Below, in pieces: positions 25,531 through 37,959 of a stretch of DNA of 64,000 bases. The number at the start of each line of letters is the position of its first letter. Position 1 is the first letter of the stretch. The notes under the pieces were generated by a model, which saw only the letters and a program-made list of their open reading frames with translations, was not told where the DNA came from and made no database searches. The stretch is from [Phialemoniopsis] sp. UDSM-2020 (lineage: Eukaryota; Ascomycota; Sordariomycetes; Thyridiales; Thyridiaceae): the NCBI GenBank assembly GCA_018873225.1, contig JAEILZ010000005.1, forward strand, positions 4,154,001 through 4,218,000, given 5' to 3'. Position numbers and translations under genes: made by a program.

Positions 25531-26583
25531 TGACTAGAGACAGTGGCCCAGGAGGTACCAAGTGGCTCTGGCTCTCTCACACCCTGATCCTCTCTGTCTC
25601 TCGTGTGTGCGTCCTGCTGGGTGGTGGGTGTGGTGGATGCACCAGTGGCAGTGGGTGGGTAGCGGAGGAGGAAGACGACGAAGAAGGGGGGCGTTGGCCC
25701 GGGGGTGAGCGAGTGTGAGAATGGGTGAGAGGAGAGGGAGGGCGTGAGGCAATTGACCATGGGTGGTGAGAAGAGGGGGGTGGTGGTAGAGCAAGACGAA
25801 GACCAGGGCTCGTCTGGGTAAGTGATTTGGTGGTGAGGGCGAGGAAATTTTACAGAGTCTTGGGTCTCCAGAATTCGGAAAGAACCTGGGCAGCTCCGTC
25901 TTCTCTGCCTCGACGTACAGTGTTAGGATACCTTAAATTGGCTTGGAATACAGTGCGTAGCTCCCAGAAACTGCACTTAATAGATGTACCCTTGTTTTAC
26001 TAATTTGTTGGAGTGCGGGTGGATCACAACAACACGGCCATGGCTCGTCCACTGGCCATCTCCATTTTGTCTTAGCGGGCTACAAAAGCCTGCCAGCCTG
26101 CCTGGCCTGCCCCTGCAAAATGAGGACGGGTCCATCCTGCTAACAAAAACCGTCAAATGACTCCTCGATGAAGTACGTACCTACTTACTACGTACATCGA
26201 GGTTACTGAAGCACTGCCGTCCTCGCCTCCCCAGCACGCCCAGGTATTCCTGCTATGGAGCCTTGGGAGCAAGGGAGAAAAGCTCGCCAGGGACAGGCCC
26301 TTTCCTTTCTTGGTCCTGGTGCAACGCTGTTTTGAAAAAAGAAAATTCTCCTCCTGGACTCCTGACCCGACTCAAACACAACGAGACCCGCAGAAACGCT
26401 GTCCATCAAGACCTGCGAAACCACTGGGGAGAAGAAGAAAAAAATGGCGTGTTAGTTCGACTCCAAGCCCCCCAAGTCCCAAGCACTAGGGGTTTTGGGG
26501 GCAGCTTCAGAGAGGCTTGGGCCACGGCTGAAACTCCACTGGCCTTGCGGGCTCTACTACGTACGGGTGGACTCTGGTGCAGG

Positions 26584-27634
26584 TACTCCGTATGCCAACG
26601 CCGACACTTCCAGTCTGTACCATCTGACGTAGGTTACCTAAGCTAAGTACTTTACCTTGGGTAACTAGTGCTTCTCAATAAAGGGCGCGATGGGAGAGGC
26701 AGCACTCCTCAAAGACCAAGTAAAACTTAGGAATTAATTCGTAATCCCCGAATGCCACCCTACACAGGCAAGCAGGCAGAGGCAGAGCACAGCATGGCGT
26801 GGCGTGGCATCTCGTTTGGGCTGATCGCCGCCGTTGCATCCGAACGATCTACCCTGTACCATAAAAGCTCAGGCTGCGCAATTCGAGAAATTGGATTCTG
26901 ATGAAGAATTATTGCCCAATACAAATTGGCCAATTTGCAGCTGGCTGGGCTTGTACAGCGATTGCTTTTAGGGGGGGATGACACTGTAAAATGACTGGCC
27001 TGACGATGCCAAATTTAGCGGGCGGGGCCGGAAGGCCGGGGCAGGATTGAAAGAGGAAAGGACCAGACACTCCTGTGGGCGGGTTTGAGGGATATTTGGG
27101 AAGGAGGAACGGGGGGGGAAGAAAGGAGGTTCGCTGGAAGGTACGGAGTACACTGCACAAAGAGGTACCTGCACCACCGAGATCAATGTCTGCACATTTG
27201 GCTGCAAACATCACAGGTCTACTCCGTACATGTTCGGCTGTCTTGCTTGCCTGTGCGACTTTTTGCCTGGTTGCCGACTCTGAGATGTTACCTGATACTC
27301 CGTACCAATTGACCACGGCAACCGAGTTACCCCCGCCCTGTCATATTCGAAGTCTACGGAGTACGTACTTCGCAGAAAGACTCGAAAGATGAGGGCGGAA
27401 GCTCCCCTACGAAGATGCCAAGGACAAATATCCAGTACACCGCCGCTCCAAGCGCAAGATGCGAAACCTGACAGCAGGCAGAGATCTCGTGCTCTCGCAA
27501 CGCCTTCTCCTCTCCTCAATCCCTCCGTGGCTCCGGACTTTGCTTGCTTCGACAGTGGCAGGCATGTACAGGGTCCGGCACCGCATCCCCAAGGCCACAC
27601 ACAGGCAGAGACATGTCCCCACACGTACTCCGTA
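26584..27634. repeat. Cluster of six TACTCCGTA/TACGGAGTA motifs
   Basis: Exact nonamers occur at 26584-26592, 27220-27228, 27296-27304 and 27626-27634 (TACTCCGTA) and at 27142-27150 and 27355-27363 (TACGGAGTA). Several are flanked by G and C, giving GTACGGAGTAC-like sequences. I saw no other exact copy in the window. The cluster could be a short dispersed repeat or binding-site array; I cannot decide which. Confidence 0.65.
26633..26665. repeat. Short imperfect inverted repeat
   Basis: GTTACCTAAG (26633-26642) and CTTGGGTAAC (26656-26665) pair at nine of ten positions across a 13-base loop. It lies inside the gene-free region beside the nonamer cluster. The function is unknown. Confidence 0.4.
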
Positions 27635-30600
27635 CCTCGCGTGCCTGTCTCGGATCAATTGTTACCAATCTTGAGCCACTGTATCGCAAATGAGACGACT
27701 AGGTACAGCGTACCTATTCCTTCTCGGTACAAGCCCTGGAATTTGGTTGGTAGCAAGGCTGCCAGTCCATGCTCCCTTTCTGCAAAAGACAGCCAATCTC
27801 GACAAGTCGGCCATGTCCACACATGCCAATCCACCATATTATCCATCATTTTCTGACTGAGACCCTAGACGTCTCGTCCCAGCCCAGCCGGCAACAGTGG
27901 AAATGTAACTTTGATTCTGCAGCAGCACCACTTCGCCAACGGTCGGTTATTCTGCCGTTGCCCATCCTCGATTCCGTACATCGTGAGTCCTCTGGCTACT
28001 GCACATAGCTGGCACAGGACAAGTGAGCCCTCTTTCGCGTGGCCATCGCCCGAATCCCGATCTCTGCTGCTGCCACTCTGCTTCGTACGAAACCTCCAAA
28101 GATGTCCAGTGCTACTCCTCGGTCATCCAGGATCCCATTTCTAAATGATCCAAGAACGCTCGACTCGCTTCCGAACTATCAAAATCAAACATGGCGACAA
28201 CCCCAGCAACGGACCCTTCATCTCCACCATTGGCGTTGAACCCTGAGATTGGCAACTCCTAAACCCAAATAGCGATTAACATGGATGGGGCCATGGTCCG
28301 TGGGAGATTGGCCCAGGAGAGCGCCAAAGAACCCATCTGCCAGTCTTTGAACCCACCACTGGCTGCAAAGTCTCCAACGCAGGACGCTGCACCAACGGCC
28401 GACAGAGCAAATCGGGTTACCTGGACCCAGGCCAGTGAGCCTAGCTCGTTCAAGGAGCGCCGCGTCAATTATTGATGCAGGTCCTGCGTGCAGTCACTCC
28501 ACAGCCTACAGCTACACACATCGAGTTCCAGGTGCGTCCCTCCCCGGGGGGTGCCTTGGGATGACCAGGACCCATGTGTTGGTAAATCTACCCCCCGGGT
28601 GTCCACCACAAACGCGATCTTTCGTACCCAGCAAAACTTGTCCCAGCTTCTCTCCCCCGGTGCTGGCGCCGGTTGAGCCCGACCCATCTGGTGGATCCGG
28701 TTCGGCCTTCCAGAACTCTGGGCTGCTAAGCAGAGACCTCGTGTCTTCTCTGAGACCGTCTCCGTAGGCCTGACTGCTGGACCCTGACGACTGATTCGTG
28801 CAACTAACGTAAGTGCGCAGGTATCTCGCACCAAGATGCCTACCTCCAAGGTAAATACGAATTTCCACGTGAGCCTCGCCAGGTTGATTTTTGTGGCAAC
28901 ATCTCGGTATGTATGACTTGGTTATGACCTGGTGGTTCTACATACCCGCGCCCCCAAAGTGTCAGCGCGCGTCATTGAGGATGCTGGCCGACGGCGCTGA
29001 GACCTTCTGCCGATCAGAAGACGATGAGCTCAGCAACGCATCTGGAGGAATATCGAGTGGGTGCGGACTCCGTTGTGGCGTTGAACCCAGCGACCCTCAC
29101 TACTTTCTGCTCGTCTGGGAAGGTCGAGTGACGATGATGACCATTTCCAAGCCGCTAACAGGCCCGGAAAAGACCACCAACCAAAGGCCCAGTGTTCCCC
29201 CTCAGAGGCACGACAGGATCCAATCAGCACAGCCAGCCTCTATTCATATCCTTCCAGACTCGCCCTAAAACAACCAAACCCACTGTTGTGTCTCTACCGG
29301 CTTTTCACTTAGCTGCAGCCATGAAGCCATCTGTCTACTCAGAAATTTTCTGCTCAACCACGACTTTGAGCTGAAGCCAATCAAGCGCTATTGGCAAAGG
29401 AACAAAATTCGAAGTATCCATAGAACGGCCCTACTCGAGTGGGCTTTGCCCTTCGCGACACTCTCATTCGATGCTAGAGAAACACGGCCAGCTTCCCAAG
29501 GGGTCACGGGCGGCATGGCGCCAAAGTCTACTGCAGGCGAGCGCCGTCATGAGAGGAAGAACCATTACGAAAGCACACGCCTCGGTAATGCACGTCGGTG
29601 CTGCCACGGCGGCCCAGTGACCTGCCACGCCTCGCGGCATCGGATTCCCTTGTAATTATTCACAGCGACAGCGGCAGCGCCCCCATCATCCAAGCGAGCC
29701 CGGCTTTTCCCTAGGAGGTCAATTACTTCAGTTCTCTTGAAGGCAAATGCGGGGTTTGGCGTGCATCTTGCGCCCATGGCCGCACCTCCATCGTGAACGC
29801 CGGCCGATTTGCTCCCATTCGATTTTCCCACACTGCCGCCAGGGTCCCGATCTCTCCGTACACGCTCCGTAAATACCCACTACTGTCAAGTCGCCCGAGG
29901 GTCCAGAACGTACATGCATGACCTGCCTGGGCATTTACCCATCCTTGCCAGTCGCTCGTGATCATTATTGGCGCGGTGGGGTACTCTTGGGCAGCAAAAC
30001 GCCCTGCCCCCCAATGAGGGTGAGGTCCATCTCGAGGAGCGAAGAATTGGTTAACCAACCTCCGCATATCATCACCAAACTCGATGTCTTAGGTAATCCT
30101 GGGCTGGCTTGAAGCGTGAGGCAGATAAGATACCTGCCGCGGTCAAGATGAGATGGGATTTGTTTGACGCCCTGAAAAGTACAACATAATTGTTACCAGG
30201 ACAAGACACCGTCTCTGTTAGCCTACCGAGTGTGAGCGTCTCACAGGTTTGATACAGCGCTGTGCCGGCAGCAGCCTTCCCCTGGTCGTCTCTCTGTAGG
30301 CCGGCCTTCCAGTGTATCAACTTTGGGCCGGGATCTAGCGTGCAGAGTACCCTGATCATCTCTGTTCTCGCTGCTAGCTTGTCGAATCCGGCTCCATCAA
30401 CCGAAAATGCTCTACCTGGAAGCCCCCCCACGCGGTCTCCTGACGCCGTTCCTGGAATGAAAGTCCTCCTACATCGGTGCTCCTGCCTTGCAGGCGGTGA
30501 GGAATTACTAAACATCATGAGGGGTAAAGAGACTGCGTCCGAGAGAAGCCCCTCATGGGATGGCGGCGTGTGCATACTCGGCGGGGTGGGTTCTCCACAG

Positions 30601-32986
30601 TGCTTTGCCTTGTACGCTCATAGTGATGAATGGCTTGGTGAGCATCGTCGTTTCGAGAAACCCCTCTAACTAGGCACTGGAGCACCGTACGTACATGCTC
30701 ATCCTGCAGGTCAATCTGGATAGGAAACGTCCCTGTCATCGCTCTCATGAACCCCTCTTCTTGGCTCCGCCTCTGCAAGATTTCCCAGATTTGTCTTCAC
30801 GAACCATCAGATGGCCAAGGCGCCCCTTGTCCTTGACGGGGCAGGCAGCATAGCGGTCGCGGAGGATCCGAGTGGGAACGCTTTTTTGTTGGACGAACTA
30901 GTCGACTTGTAGACGCCGCTCCAACCACGGTATTTTCGTTCTTGTCTAGAATTCATGACCAAAGTCAAACAGTAGCCAGTAATGTGCCACACACCTGCCC
31001 GGGCCGAAGACCTGTCCGAGTAACCGGGTAGTACATTCTGGAGCGTCTAATCCTCCTCCTCCTCGCCCGTAGGCTTTTCTGGCTTGGAAGCTATGGAACC
31101 GGGGTGGTTTTCGATATGTGATGGCACCTTCGTGGACCGCAGCCTACCCATCGACGGATGCTGATTGGACGCGGTCCTCGAGATTTTGCTCACCCACACT
31201 CTGGTGGACGGACGGGACGGCGAGTCTGGAACAGCATGCACGCGGATTGGGCGGGCTAGGCAGGCGGACGTCCAAGTCTTGTCAGCAAAGTGTGACCAGG
31301 CAGCGCTGATGGGTGGTGGTCTGGTGGTTGACCCAATGGCAGCCTGTGATTCTACGGTAGGCAGCTGGACGGCTTGCATTTCTTGACAGAGTGTTGGTAC
31401 AAAGGAGTGAGTTTGTACAGGGTCAGACTGTGTCATCGCGTGACGCCTCGGGATCCGAGACAAGAGTGACTGTCCTTTCCGTTGGCCATCATATAGAAGC
31501 CTACGACTAAAGCTTGGTGTATATTGCTCTTCTGTGACGAGGCCTTTTGGCCACCCCTTTCCTGACATGCGTCACCCCTGTGTTCACAAGGCAGAAGCCG
31601 TTCTTGACGAGACTGGCCCGCCTAGAGGAGGGGCAAAAGGCTAGAGACGGGATATCCACGGGATAACTGTCCCAAGGGAGCCGTGGCAGGCATGGACGAG
31701 AAAAAAGAAAAGACTAACATTCTCGTTTTTGTTTTACTGGGCAAGCAAATAGGATTCGCCGCAGATCTCGCTGGGAACCCTGCTAAAGTGATTGCAGTAG
31801 TGCCTCCACGGTGACACCGCGATCCCGTTGGGTGACGACAACTTGAGGACGCGATATGTCACGATTCGATGAAAATAACTGTCGTCTACCTTTCAAACGC
31901 CTATGTAGGTTACCAGAAATAGTACAGTTACTCGAAACTACACAGTCTAGCATTATTAGTAGCAAAAGAGGGCAAAACATGTTTTCCTGACTGTTTGGTT
32001 TGGGTCAGCCATTATTTTTATCATGACGTAGATCAATTTATCAAACATGTGCGAGCCAACAACCCCCATGATCTGCGCTCAATGTACAATCAAGGGTCCA
32101 AATCCCACACATTTCTCCTTTCCGAGTGGAGTGTCATTCAGTGTAAAAGTTTTTCAACGCTGTTCCGCGCAAGGGAGCGGCACCGGGCAACTTATTACAG
32201 CATGGCGGGAGAAGTGGTGTGGTTGTTTAACCCGGAAGTCTTCGTGAGCTGTGGTGCTGATCACTGCTGATCAGTCGGCCGTGGTCTTCCTTTCAGGTAA
32301 TTCTGGCAGCCAATCCCACAGCTGTATGCATTTTTACCACAGGATCAGCAAGCATTACACACGCTTCCCATGAAGCAAAGGATCGGCATGGCCTGACGGG
32401 CTTTTTTGGGTTGGGCCGACAGAGCAGTTCAGGGTTCAACTTACATAGTCCTCAGGGAAAGCAGGTGATGAATTCCTGAGGCTTGGGCGGTAGGTTAGTC
32501 AGGGTTCCGAAACGAGGCTCTGTGTTTCGGGCAATGGCATCACATTCTTCTCCGTGTAGCCATTGCTGAGTGTAGGACTCTGCCACTCATCAAATCAATT
32601 CATGACGCTGGACGTATTGATCTCTGTCAAGATGAAGGGTGAAGCATAATGGCCATTTGCACACATAGTCATTGTATCTGGTCACTTGCCGCTCAGTCTA
32701 TGCATATCGTGAACTCGTCATGTAATTTCCTAGACTATCTCAGGTCTTGCTATCTGGCCCTGTCCTGCATCTCTGGGTTTTGCGGCTGGCATGGCACACC
32801 CCGTAGCAAACCTATCTTCCCATAATAAAGCCCCCCTCCTGGCCATTTTCTCCTTGTTCGAGCAAAACGCCGGAACAAACTTGATTGAACCCCAACTCCG
32901 AGAAACCAAGACACCCACGCTAGTATTACATCCCATGTCTAGTCCTCCCAGACTGACCTGTGAAACTCTTCCTCCTGACTCCGTTG

Positions 32987-34759
32987 CTACAGTAGCATGG
33001 AGTAGGGCACGATAGCCTTGTCCACGACGGGCTGCTGGCGACACATGGTATCCTTCTCCTCGCCCCATTGCTCCTGCCAGCTGTTCTCCTTGCCCAGCGC
33101 CTCGTCAAACGCCCTGCGACATTCCTCCGGCAGGAGGTCCTTGATGTCATCGGGGACAGCGCCCAGGCCTCGGAAGGGGCCCAGGAAGTCCGACAACCTG
33201 TCGCGGCTGTTGGACGAGTCGATCTGGAACGGGCGCTCGTATGACGCGGCGGAGATGCCTGTCGCCGGCGTCTCGAGATGAATGTCCGTGACAAGGAAAT
33301 TGCGACCGACCTTGGGCGAGAGCGGGGGGAAGACCGTAGACGTAGAGTCGGTAGCCTCTTCCGAGGGCGCGATCTGCACTGCTCGCACTCGCGTAGGCTG
33401 CATGATTCCGGGATACTGGATCGTGTTGGTGTGTATGTCGTAGACGCCGTTGAGGTTGACCCGGCGGGCGCCAGTGAGAATGCTGTTGAAGTTGCTGCTT
33501 CCGAATTAGTACAAGTCCACCAAGAAGCGTAATGTTTGAGCGTTGTAAAAATCTGTAAGAGTCTTACCTGGCCTCTCGGGCATGCTCCAGCTGCCAGTTG
33601 GTGTCGTTGACGGCCACACGTCTCTTCTTAGGATCCAGCTTGCCGCTCTGCTGCGGGACAGCGGGCGTCGATGAATGGTACACAGCACTGGCACCGTGCC
33701 AGGCCACGTACTGGTTCTTGTTGTAGGGCTCGCCGGGGACGAACCTGTCGTTGGGGTCGGCAATCTCGCCCTCCACCACGCCCTCCTCGCGCGCCTTGGC
33801 CACCTCGTAATCGTCGATTACGCGCTTGCCACCGACGACGATGAGGGCACCAAATTCGCGAAAGACGGAGCGCGCCGTGCAGATACCAATGGCGCGTCCC
33901 TTGTAGCTGTGAGGGATGATCTCGCGCTCAATCAGGTCCCTCTTCTCGTCGTCGTCGATGATGATCTTGAAGAGCTTCCTGTGCTTGGTAAAGAACAGGT
34001 ACGAATCCCTGAAACCAACGCAACGGGCAGGCTCCGTCGACAACATGTAGAGACGATCTCCGCGGCCGCTCACGGTGAAGGTGCGGCACCGGTACTCTCG
34101 ACCACCTTGCAGGTTACCCATCTTGTCGACCTTGGTCTCGCCTTCGGGGTCCTCGGGGAGGGCGACCTCATCATCGATGATGTCCATCATGTTCCCCTCC
34201 TTGTCGATAGGCTGCTGCGTGACCTGGGCTTGCTGGCCCTTTCGACCGCCGCGCCCTCTCCAACCACCACGTCCCCGGCGGCGGGGAGTCTCAACATCGC
34301 GCGCAGGCACCTCGATCATCTCGTCCCAGTCTGGCGGCTTGTTCTTAGGAGGGCGCCCGAGACGCTTGCGACGGACCAAGACCATGCGCGGCTGCGGTGA
34401 TGGGGACTTGGCAGACTCCCCCTCGGACACGTGTTGCTCTTCCTCGGCTCCCGATTCCTCCTTTTCCGGTTCTGGCTCCGCCTCGGCCTCTTCTGCTTTG
34501 GGCTCTTGATCTTGTTCGGCATCAGGCATCACCTCGTCCTCGTCTTCCAGGGCATCAAAATGCTTCGGGGTGCTCTCTGTGGTACGGGCGCGATATCAAT
34601 TAGCTTTCCAGACTCGAAAGTTTGAGGCTGCGATGCCGATACCGACGCCAATGCCGCGAAATGCGTATCGCGCGAGGGTCATGGACGGGTTGGGAGGATG
34701 TTCTTACCAAGAGCTGCGGCAGCGCGACGAGCCGCCGCGCGTCCCGACCGCCTTCCCAT
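32987..34759 (-). CDS. Chromatin-remodelling complex subunit RSC7/SWP82 family
   Basis: Three exons (34759-34708, 34576-33568, 33494-32987) give 522 residues. Exon 1 encodes only MGRRSGRAAARRAAAL plus one base, a short basic start. The region to about residue 60 is Glu-rich and acidic. An AT-hook-like GRPPKNKPP follows, then a glycine/arginine stretch (GRGGWRGRGGRKG). The RSC7/SWP82 core is at about residues 160-290, with the run from REYRCRTFTVSGRGDRLYML to YKGRAIGICTARSVFREFGA and GGKRVIDDY. The C-terminal part includes GVYDIHTNTIQYPGIMQPT and LGPFRGLGAVPDDIKDLLPEE. In yeast these proteins belong to the RSC and SWI/SNF complexes; filamentous fungi usually have a single family member. It acts in the nucleus. 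Confidence 0.92.
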
Positions 34760-35809
34760 GACGGCAAGAATCTGATCGGGAGGCTTAAATGCGATACCAG
34801 GTGAGTGGCTGCGGGGCTCAAACTGGGCAAGGGTGACTGTGGTGATGGTTCGAGATTCGCTGCTCCAAGCAGAGGGATGATGGATACGTTGGATTGCTAG
34901 GTTGGAAATTTAGGTGGTGGGTTGGACGCGCTTCACGGAGAATGGGCGTTGAGGATTTTCATTGGTCATCTGGTTGGGTGGAAATGCGGACCCGCCCTGT
35001 CGCCTGTCAAATACTTACAGTAAATGCACTGTAGAAACCTACTGTGTCCTCACTCTCCCCTGAATGTCCTGTGATGACAAAGTCGAGGAGCAAGACAAGA
35101 TGGTGATCACAATACGAGGGCGGAGTAAAGAAGTGCGTGTCTAGCCGGTCTTCTCAAAGATTTGGCTTTGCATTTCTCATTGTATTTATGGCCACGCTGC
35201 GAACAACTTCTGCCAGGAGTCTTCCTTTCAGGGCAAACCAGGGACTGAAGGTAGTTACCCAGTTATCCAACCTGACACGCAACCGACATGGACCAGCAGG
35301 ATGAGAAAGGGCGAATGGCCATTTCAGGATACTCACTCTTTAAAGAAAGGGAGGCTTAGTCACGATACAGGCAGTAGATATAACACTGGTGATTGATGTA
35401 ATCATGTATTATTCCCTGTATGAATGACCTGAGCTCTCAATCTTGATCCCTTCCATTGCCCGATGCGAGCCCAGAGTATTCTTCAATCTGTCGTCCAAGA
35501 AGCCAGTGCATAAAAGCAAAACCTTTTCCCCCACACCTCCCGCAAATAGAGCAAACTGTTTCGGGGGTTACCAAGCTGAAAATGGCACGGCCACAGCGGA
35601 AGCGCGCCGGAGCAATGTAGCTGCTCGAGCCGTGGTCTTCGCACAGCCGTGAAATACGCAGAGCTGACCGGCATGAAACATGACGGTAATACGAGGCGGT
35701 CCCCGATTGGAGATGTGTCAAATGCAGTTCGAAGTCGACACGCAAGAAAACTCAGGGGCAACAACCAGCTTTGTTGCTGGCTGGCTGCCCGGTCCTAACC
35801 GTACATATT
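34760..35809. other. RSC7 promoter side and TFIIB 3' flank
   Basis: One kilobase with no supported coding region. Short frames on both strands lack any family match. Confidence 0.55.
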
Positions 35810-36856
35810 TCAGTTGGCTGGTAGCTTGCTTGCGTCGCCTTGCCAGCTTGGCTCGATGAGCTGGTCCTTCTTCTGGTAGAGGAAGCGGTAGGCCGTCTTG
35901 ATGGTGCCGTCGCTGACACCGGCGACGAGTGCAATCTCCTTGGACGACTTGGGCTCTTCGACAAAGTGAGACGCAAAGTAGATGCAGGCGGCGGCAACCG
36001 ACAGCGGCGAACGACCGGCAAGATCCGAGACGGAGCTGGTCTTGCGCGCCAGGGCCTTGGAGATCTTCTCCATCCGAGGCGTGTTTCGGAAGTCCAGCAG
36101 ATTGCAGTACCGGGTGCACAGCTCCTCGGCGCTGGTCGAGCTCGAAGCCTTGTAGTCATTAACGCCTTGGCTGATGCTGGCTGTCGGGTTGTGCTTTTGC
36201 ACTTTCTGCAGGAAGGTCTCGAGCGACTTGAAGACGCGGCCAATCTCCTTCTTGGGCACTCGCGTGACTGCGTAGATCTCGCGGAATGTTCGAGGGACGG
36301 CTGTCTGGCGGCAGGCAATGAAGATGCAGCCAGCAATCAAGGCATCGCGAGACTTGCCCTTCATATGGCCATGCTCGTGAGCCAGCTTGAAGATGTGGCA
36401 GGCGCTCTCGTTGACATTCCTGCCGGCACCCATAGTGTCGACCCAGTGGTTGATCTCCTTGTAGCCTGCCATGAGCTCGCTGCTGCCCTTCTCCGTCTGC
36501 GACTTCTTGTTGATGCTGTTCAGCTTCCCAGCAAGCTTGCCGTTGCCGGCCTTGGTGTCGACTTGGGTCCGCAGACCTTCGTCATCCGCCAGCGAGTTGG
36601 CAGCCTCACCCACACGCGAGGGATCGTCGTTGCCCTGATCGTCGTTGGCAAAGGTACGCCATTCAGAACGGCTGTCGATGATGCGGTCGCCGACTACCAG
36701 TCCACAGGTCGAACAGACCATGTCGCCACTAGAGAACTCCTCCACCAGCTGCGGCGGATACTCCTTGCAGTCCGGGCAGATGAGAATATTGCTCAGGTTC
36801 TCCTTGAAATCACCGACGCCATGTGCGTCAAAGGGGGTGGGCGCGGTCGCATACAT
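35810..36856 (-). CDS. sua7: Transcription initiation factor TFIIB
   Basis: One exon of 348 residues from the ATG at 36856, close to the usual fungal length. The zinc ribbon is at residues 27-51 (CPDC ... CSTC), followed by the B-reader region SEWRTFANDDQGNDDPSRVG. Two cyclin-like repeats follow, about residues 125-215 (EINHWVDTMG ... REIYAVTRVPKKEIGRVFK) and 225-315 (LCTRYCNLLDFRN ... SSKEIALVAGVSDGTIKTAY). The protein binds TBP and recruits RNA polymerase II. The frame continues open for 94 codons upstream, but that part is low complexity and unlike the family, so MYATAPTPFD is taken as the start. An upstream exon cannot be excluded. A 424-codon frame on the opposite strand is a shadow. Confidence 0.95.
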   Translation of the reverse strand: MYATAPTPFDAHGVGDFKENLSNILICPDCKEYPPQLVEEFSSGDMVCSTCGLVVGDRIIDSRSEWRTFANDDQGNDDPSRVGEAANSLADDEGLRTQVDTKAGNGKLAGKLNSINKKSQTEKGSSELMAGYKEINHWVDTMGAGRNVNESACHIFKLAHEHGHMKGKSRDALIAGCIFIACRQTAVPRTFREIYAVTRVPKKEIGRVFKSLETFLQKVQKHNPTASISQGVNDYKASSSTSAEELCTRYCNLLDFRNTPRMEKISKALARKTSSVSDLAGRSPLSVAAACIYFASHFVEEPKSSKEIALVAGVSDGTIKTAYRFLYQKKDQLIEPSWQGDASKLPAN

Positions 36857-37799
36857 CTTGGCTGGGGGTGGGCTGTTCGTGTTCGTGTTTGTGGGTGGCG
36901 GTGCGTTGCTCAACTCGTTCAGAACGCGGCGCTTTTGCTTCTTCTGCTTCCGGTGTTTCCTTGCGGCGAGACGCTTATCGACGATCGCTCTGCGCACTCG
37001 ATGATCGACTGTGTGATCTTTATCGGCAAGAAGGGTGTTGGCAAGGTCGCAGAAGAGCGGCGAATGCGTCTTGGCGGTGTTGAGCAGCCGCCGAGTGTGG
37101 CGACTGGAGGGTGAACAAGTCGAGTAAAAGGTGATCAAATGGCAATTTCAAAGGATGCGAAGGACAATGAGCTGAGGGAAAAGTGACCAAGATTTTGACG
37201 AGGCCAACCAACAGACGGGACAAAGTCCTTCTTCTACGAGAACGCTGAAAATGACAAAGAACTGGCGACCCGACAGGCGCGCACGCAGTCCTTTTCTGGG
37301 GGTTTCTTCTTTCTTATTTCTAGTGAATGCGGTGCGAACGAGACACTCTGGGCGAGGTGCTTGTTCACTTGATGCTTTTTGATTGTGGATGACTCTGCTC
37401 GTCGTTCCCGACAGTCTCTGAAACCAGTGAAGGCGTCCGTGTCCGTGAGAGAGGGGCTGACGCAGAGATTCTGGTCTGTCTCTCGGCAGAACAAAGAAGA
37501 GGCGGCCGGGAAAGTCGAGATGTCGATGCGAAAGGTGTCCAGCAGCCTGATATCCTTACGAGCGAGCGGTTTGGACGACGATGGCCGTGGTAGAGAGGCG
37601 ACAGTGGGTTGAGGGCGTGGGATGAACAAGGGAGGAATGTCGTCGAAGCAAAGGGAGGCTGAGGCAGAAACATGTACCGCCCAGTCAAGGCCTCAGATTT
37701 AAGGTTTCCTCTGACTCAGCCAAGGTACGGGAAAAGTGCTGCTGGAGAGTGCGGGAATACCTCGATGGCGTCGAAACCGCAGCTCAAAACCCAACAATC
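36857..37799. other. TFIIB upstream region
   Basis: Promoter and leader of TFIIB, then the 5' flank of the tRNA-Gly at 37800. The in-frame upstream extension of TFIIB (36857-37138) is counted as leader. No other gene is supported. Confidence 0.55.
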
Positions 37800-37870
37800 G
37801 CATCAGTGGTTTAGTGGTAAAATCCATCGTTGCCATCGATGGGCCCCGTGTTCGATTCACGGCTGATGCA
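37800..37870 (+). tRNA. tRNA-Gly (anticodon GCC), anticodon-stem variant
   Basis: A 71-base cloverleaf with the same acceptor, D and T arms as the other copies. The anticodon stem is CATCG/CGATG instead of CTACT/AGTAG, so all five pairs are kept through compensating changes. The anticodon is at 37832-37834. A T5 run a few bases after the 3' end can serve as Pol III terminator. There is no intron. Confidence 0.95.
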
Positions 37871-37959
37871 GCTTACATTTTTGCCGTTTTGTTTCACATA
37901 TATTTTTAGTGGTAAAAAAGAACGGTAAAAGTGCCAGTTGCATTAGCAAAAATGTAAAA

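Larger units (their letters stand above)
24349..32986. other. Large gene-free region (8.6 kb) with simple repeats and a motif cluster
   Basis: I could not support any gene here. The part near 24349-25900 is probably the cyclin leader and promoter; it is purine-rich on the plus strand (25370-25460) and has a TG repeat at 25505-25530. Six exact copies of TACTCCGTA or its complement lie at 26584-27634. A 10-base inverted repeat (CCCGGGGGGT) lies at 28543-28599. The longest open frames are 31047-31568 (173 codons, minus, ATG start, acidic end) and 30072-30575 (167 codons, minus). Neither matches a family I know, and such lengths occur by chance. Base composition is mixed rather than AT-rich, so the region does not look like a RIP-mutated transposon island. 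Confidence 0.5.

Noticed and set aside
30072..30575. 167-codon minus-strand ORF in the gene-free region
   Set aside because: No domain or motif and an overlapping plus-strand ORF of similar length. Not enough for a gene call.
31047..31568. 173-codon minus-strand ORF in the gene-free region
   Set aside because: It has an ATG and an acidic end but no domain, signal or coding-like pattern. An ORF this long is not unusual by chance in 8.6 kb of mixed-composition DNA.
24349..32986. Idea that the gene-free region is a RIP-mutated transposon relic
   Set aside because: The sequence is not AT-rich and shows no long TA-rich runs or transposon protein remnants in any frame.
35840..37114. 424-codon plus-strand open frame opposite TFIIB
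   Set aside because: Antisense of a well-supported gene. It extends into the TFIIB leader and has no recognisable domain.
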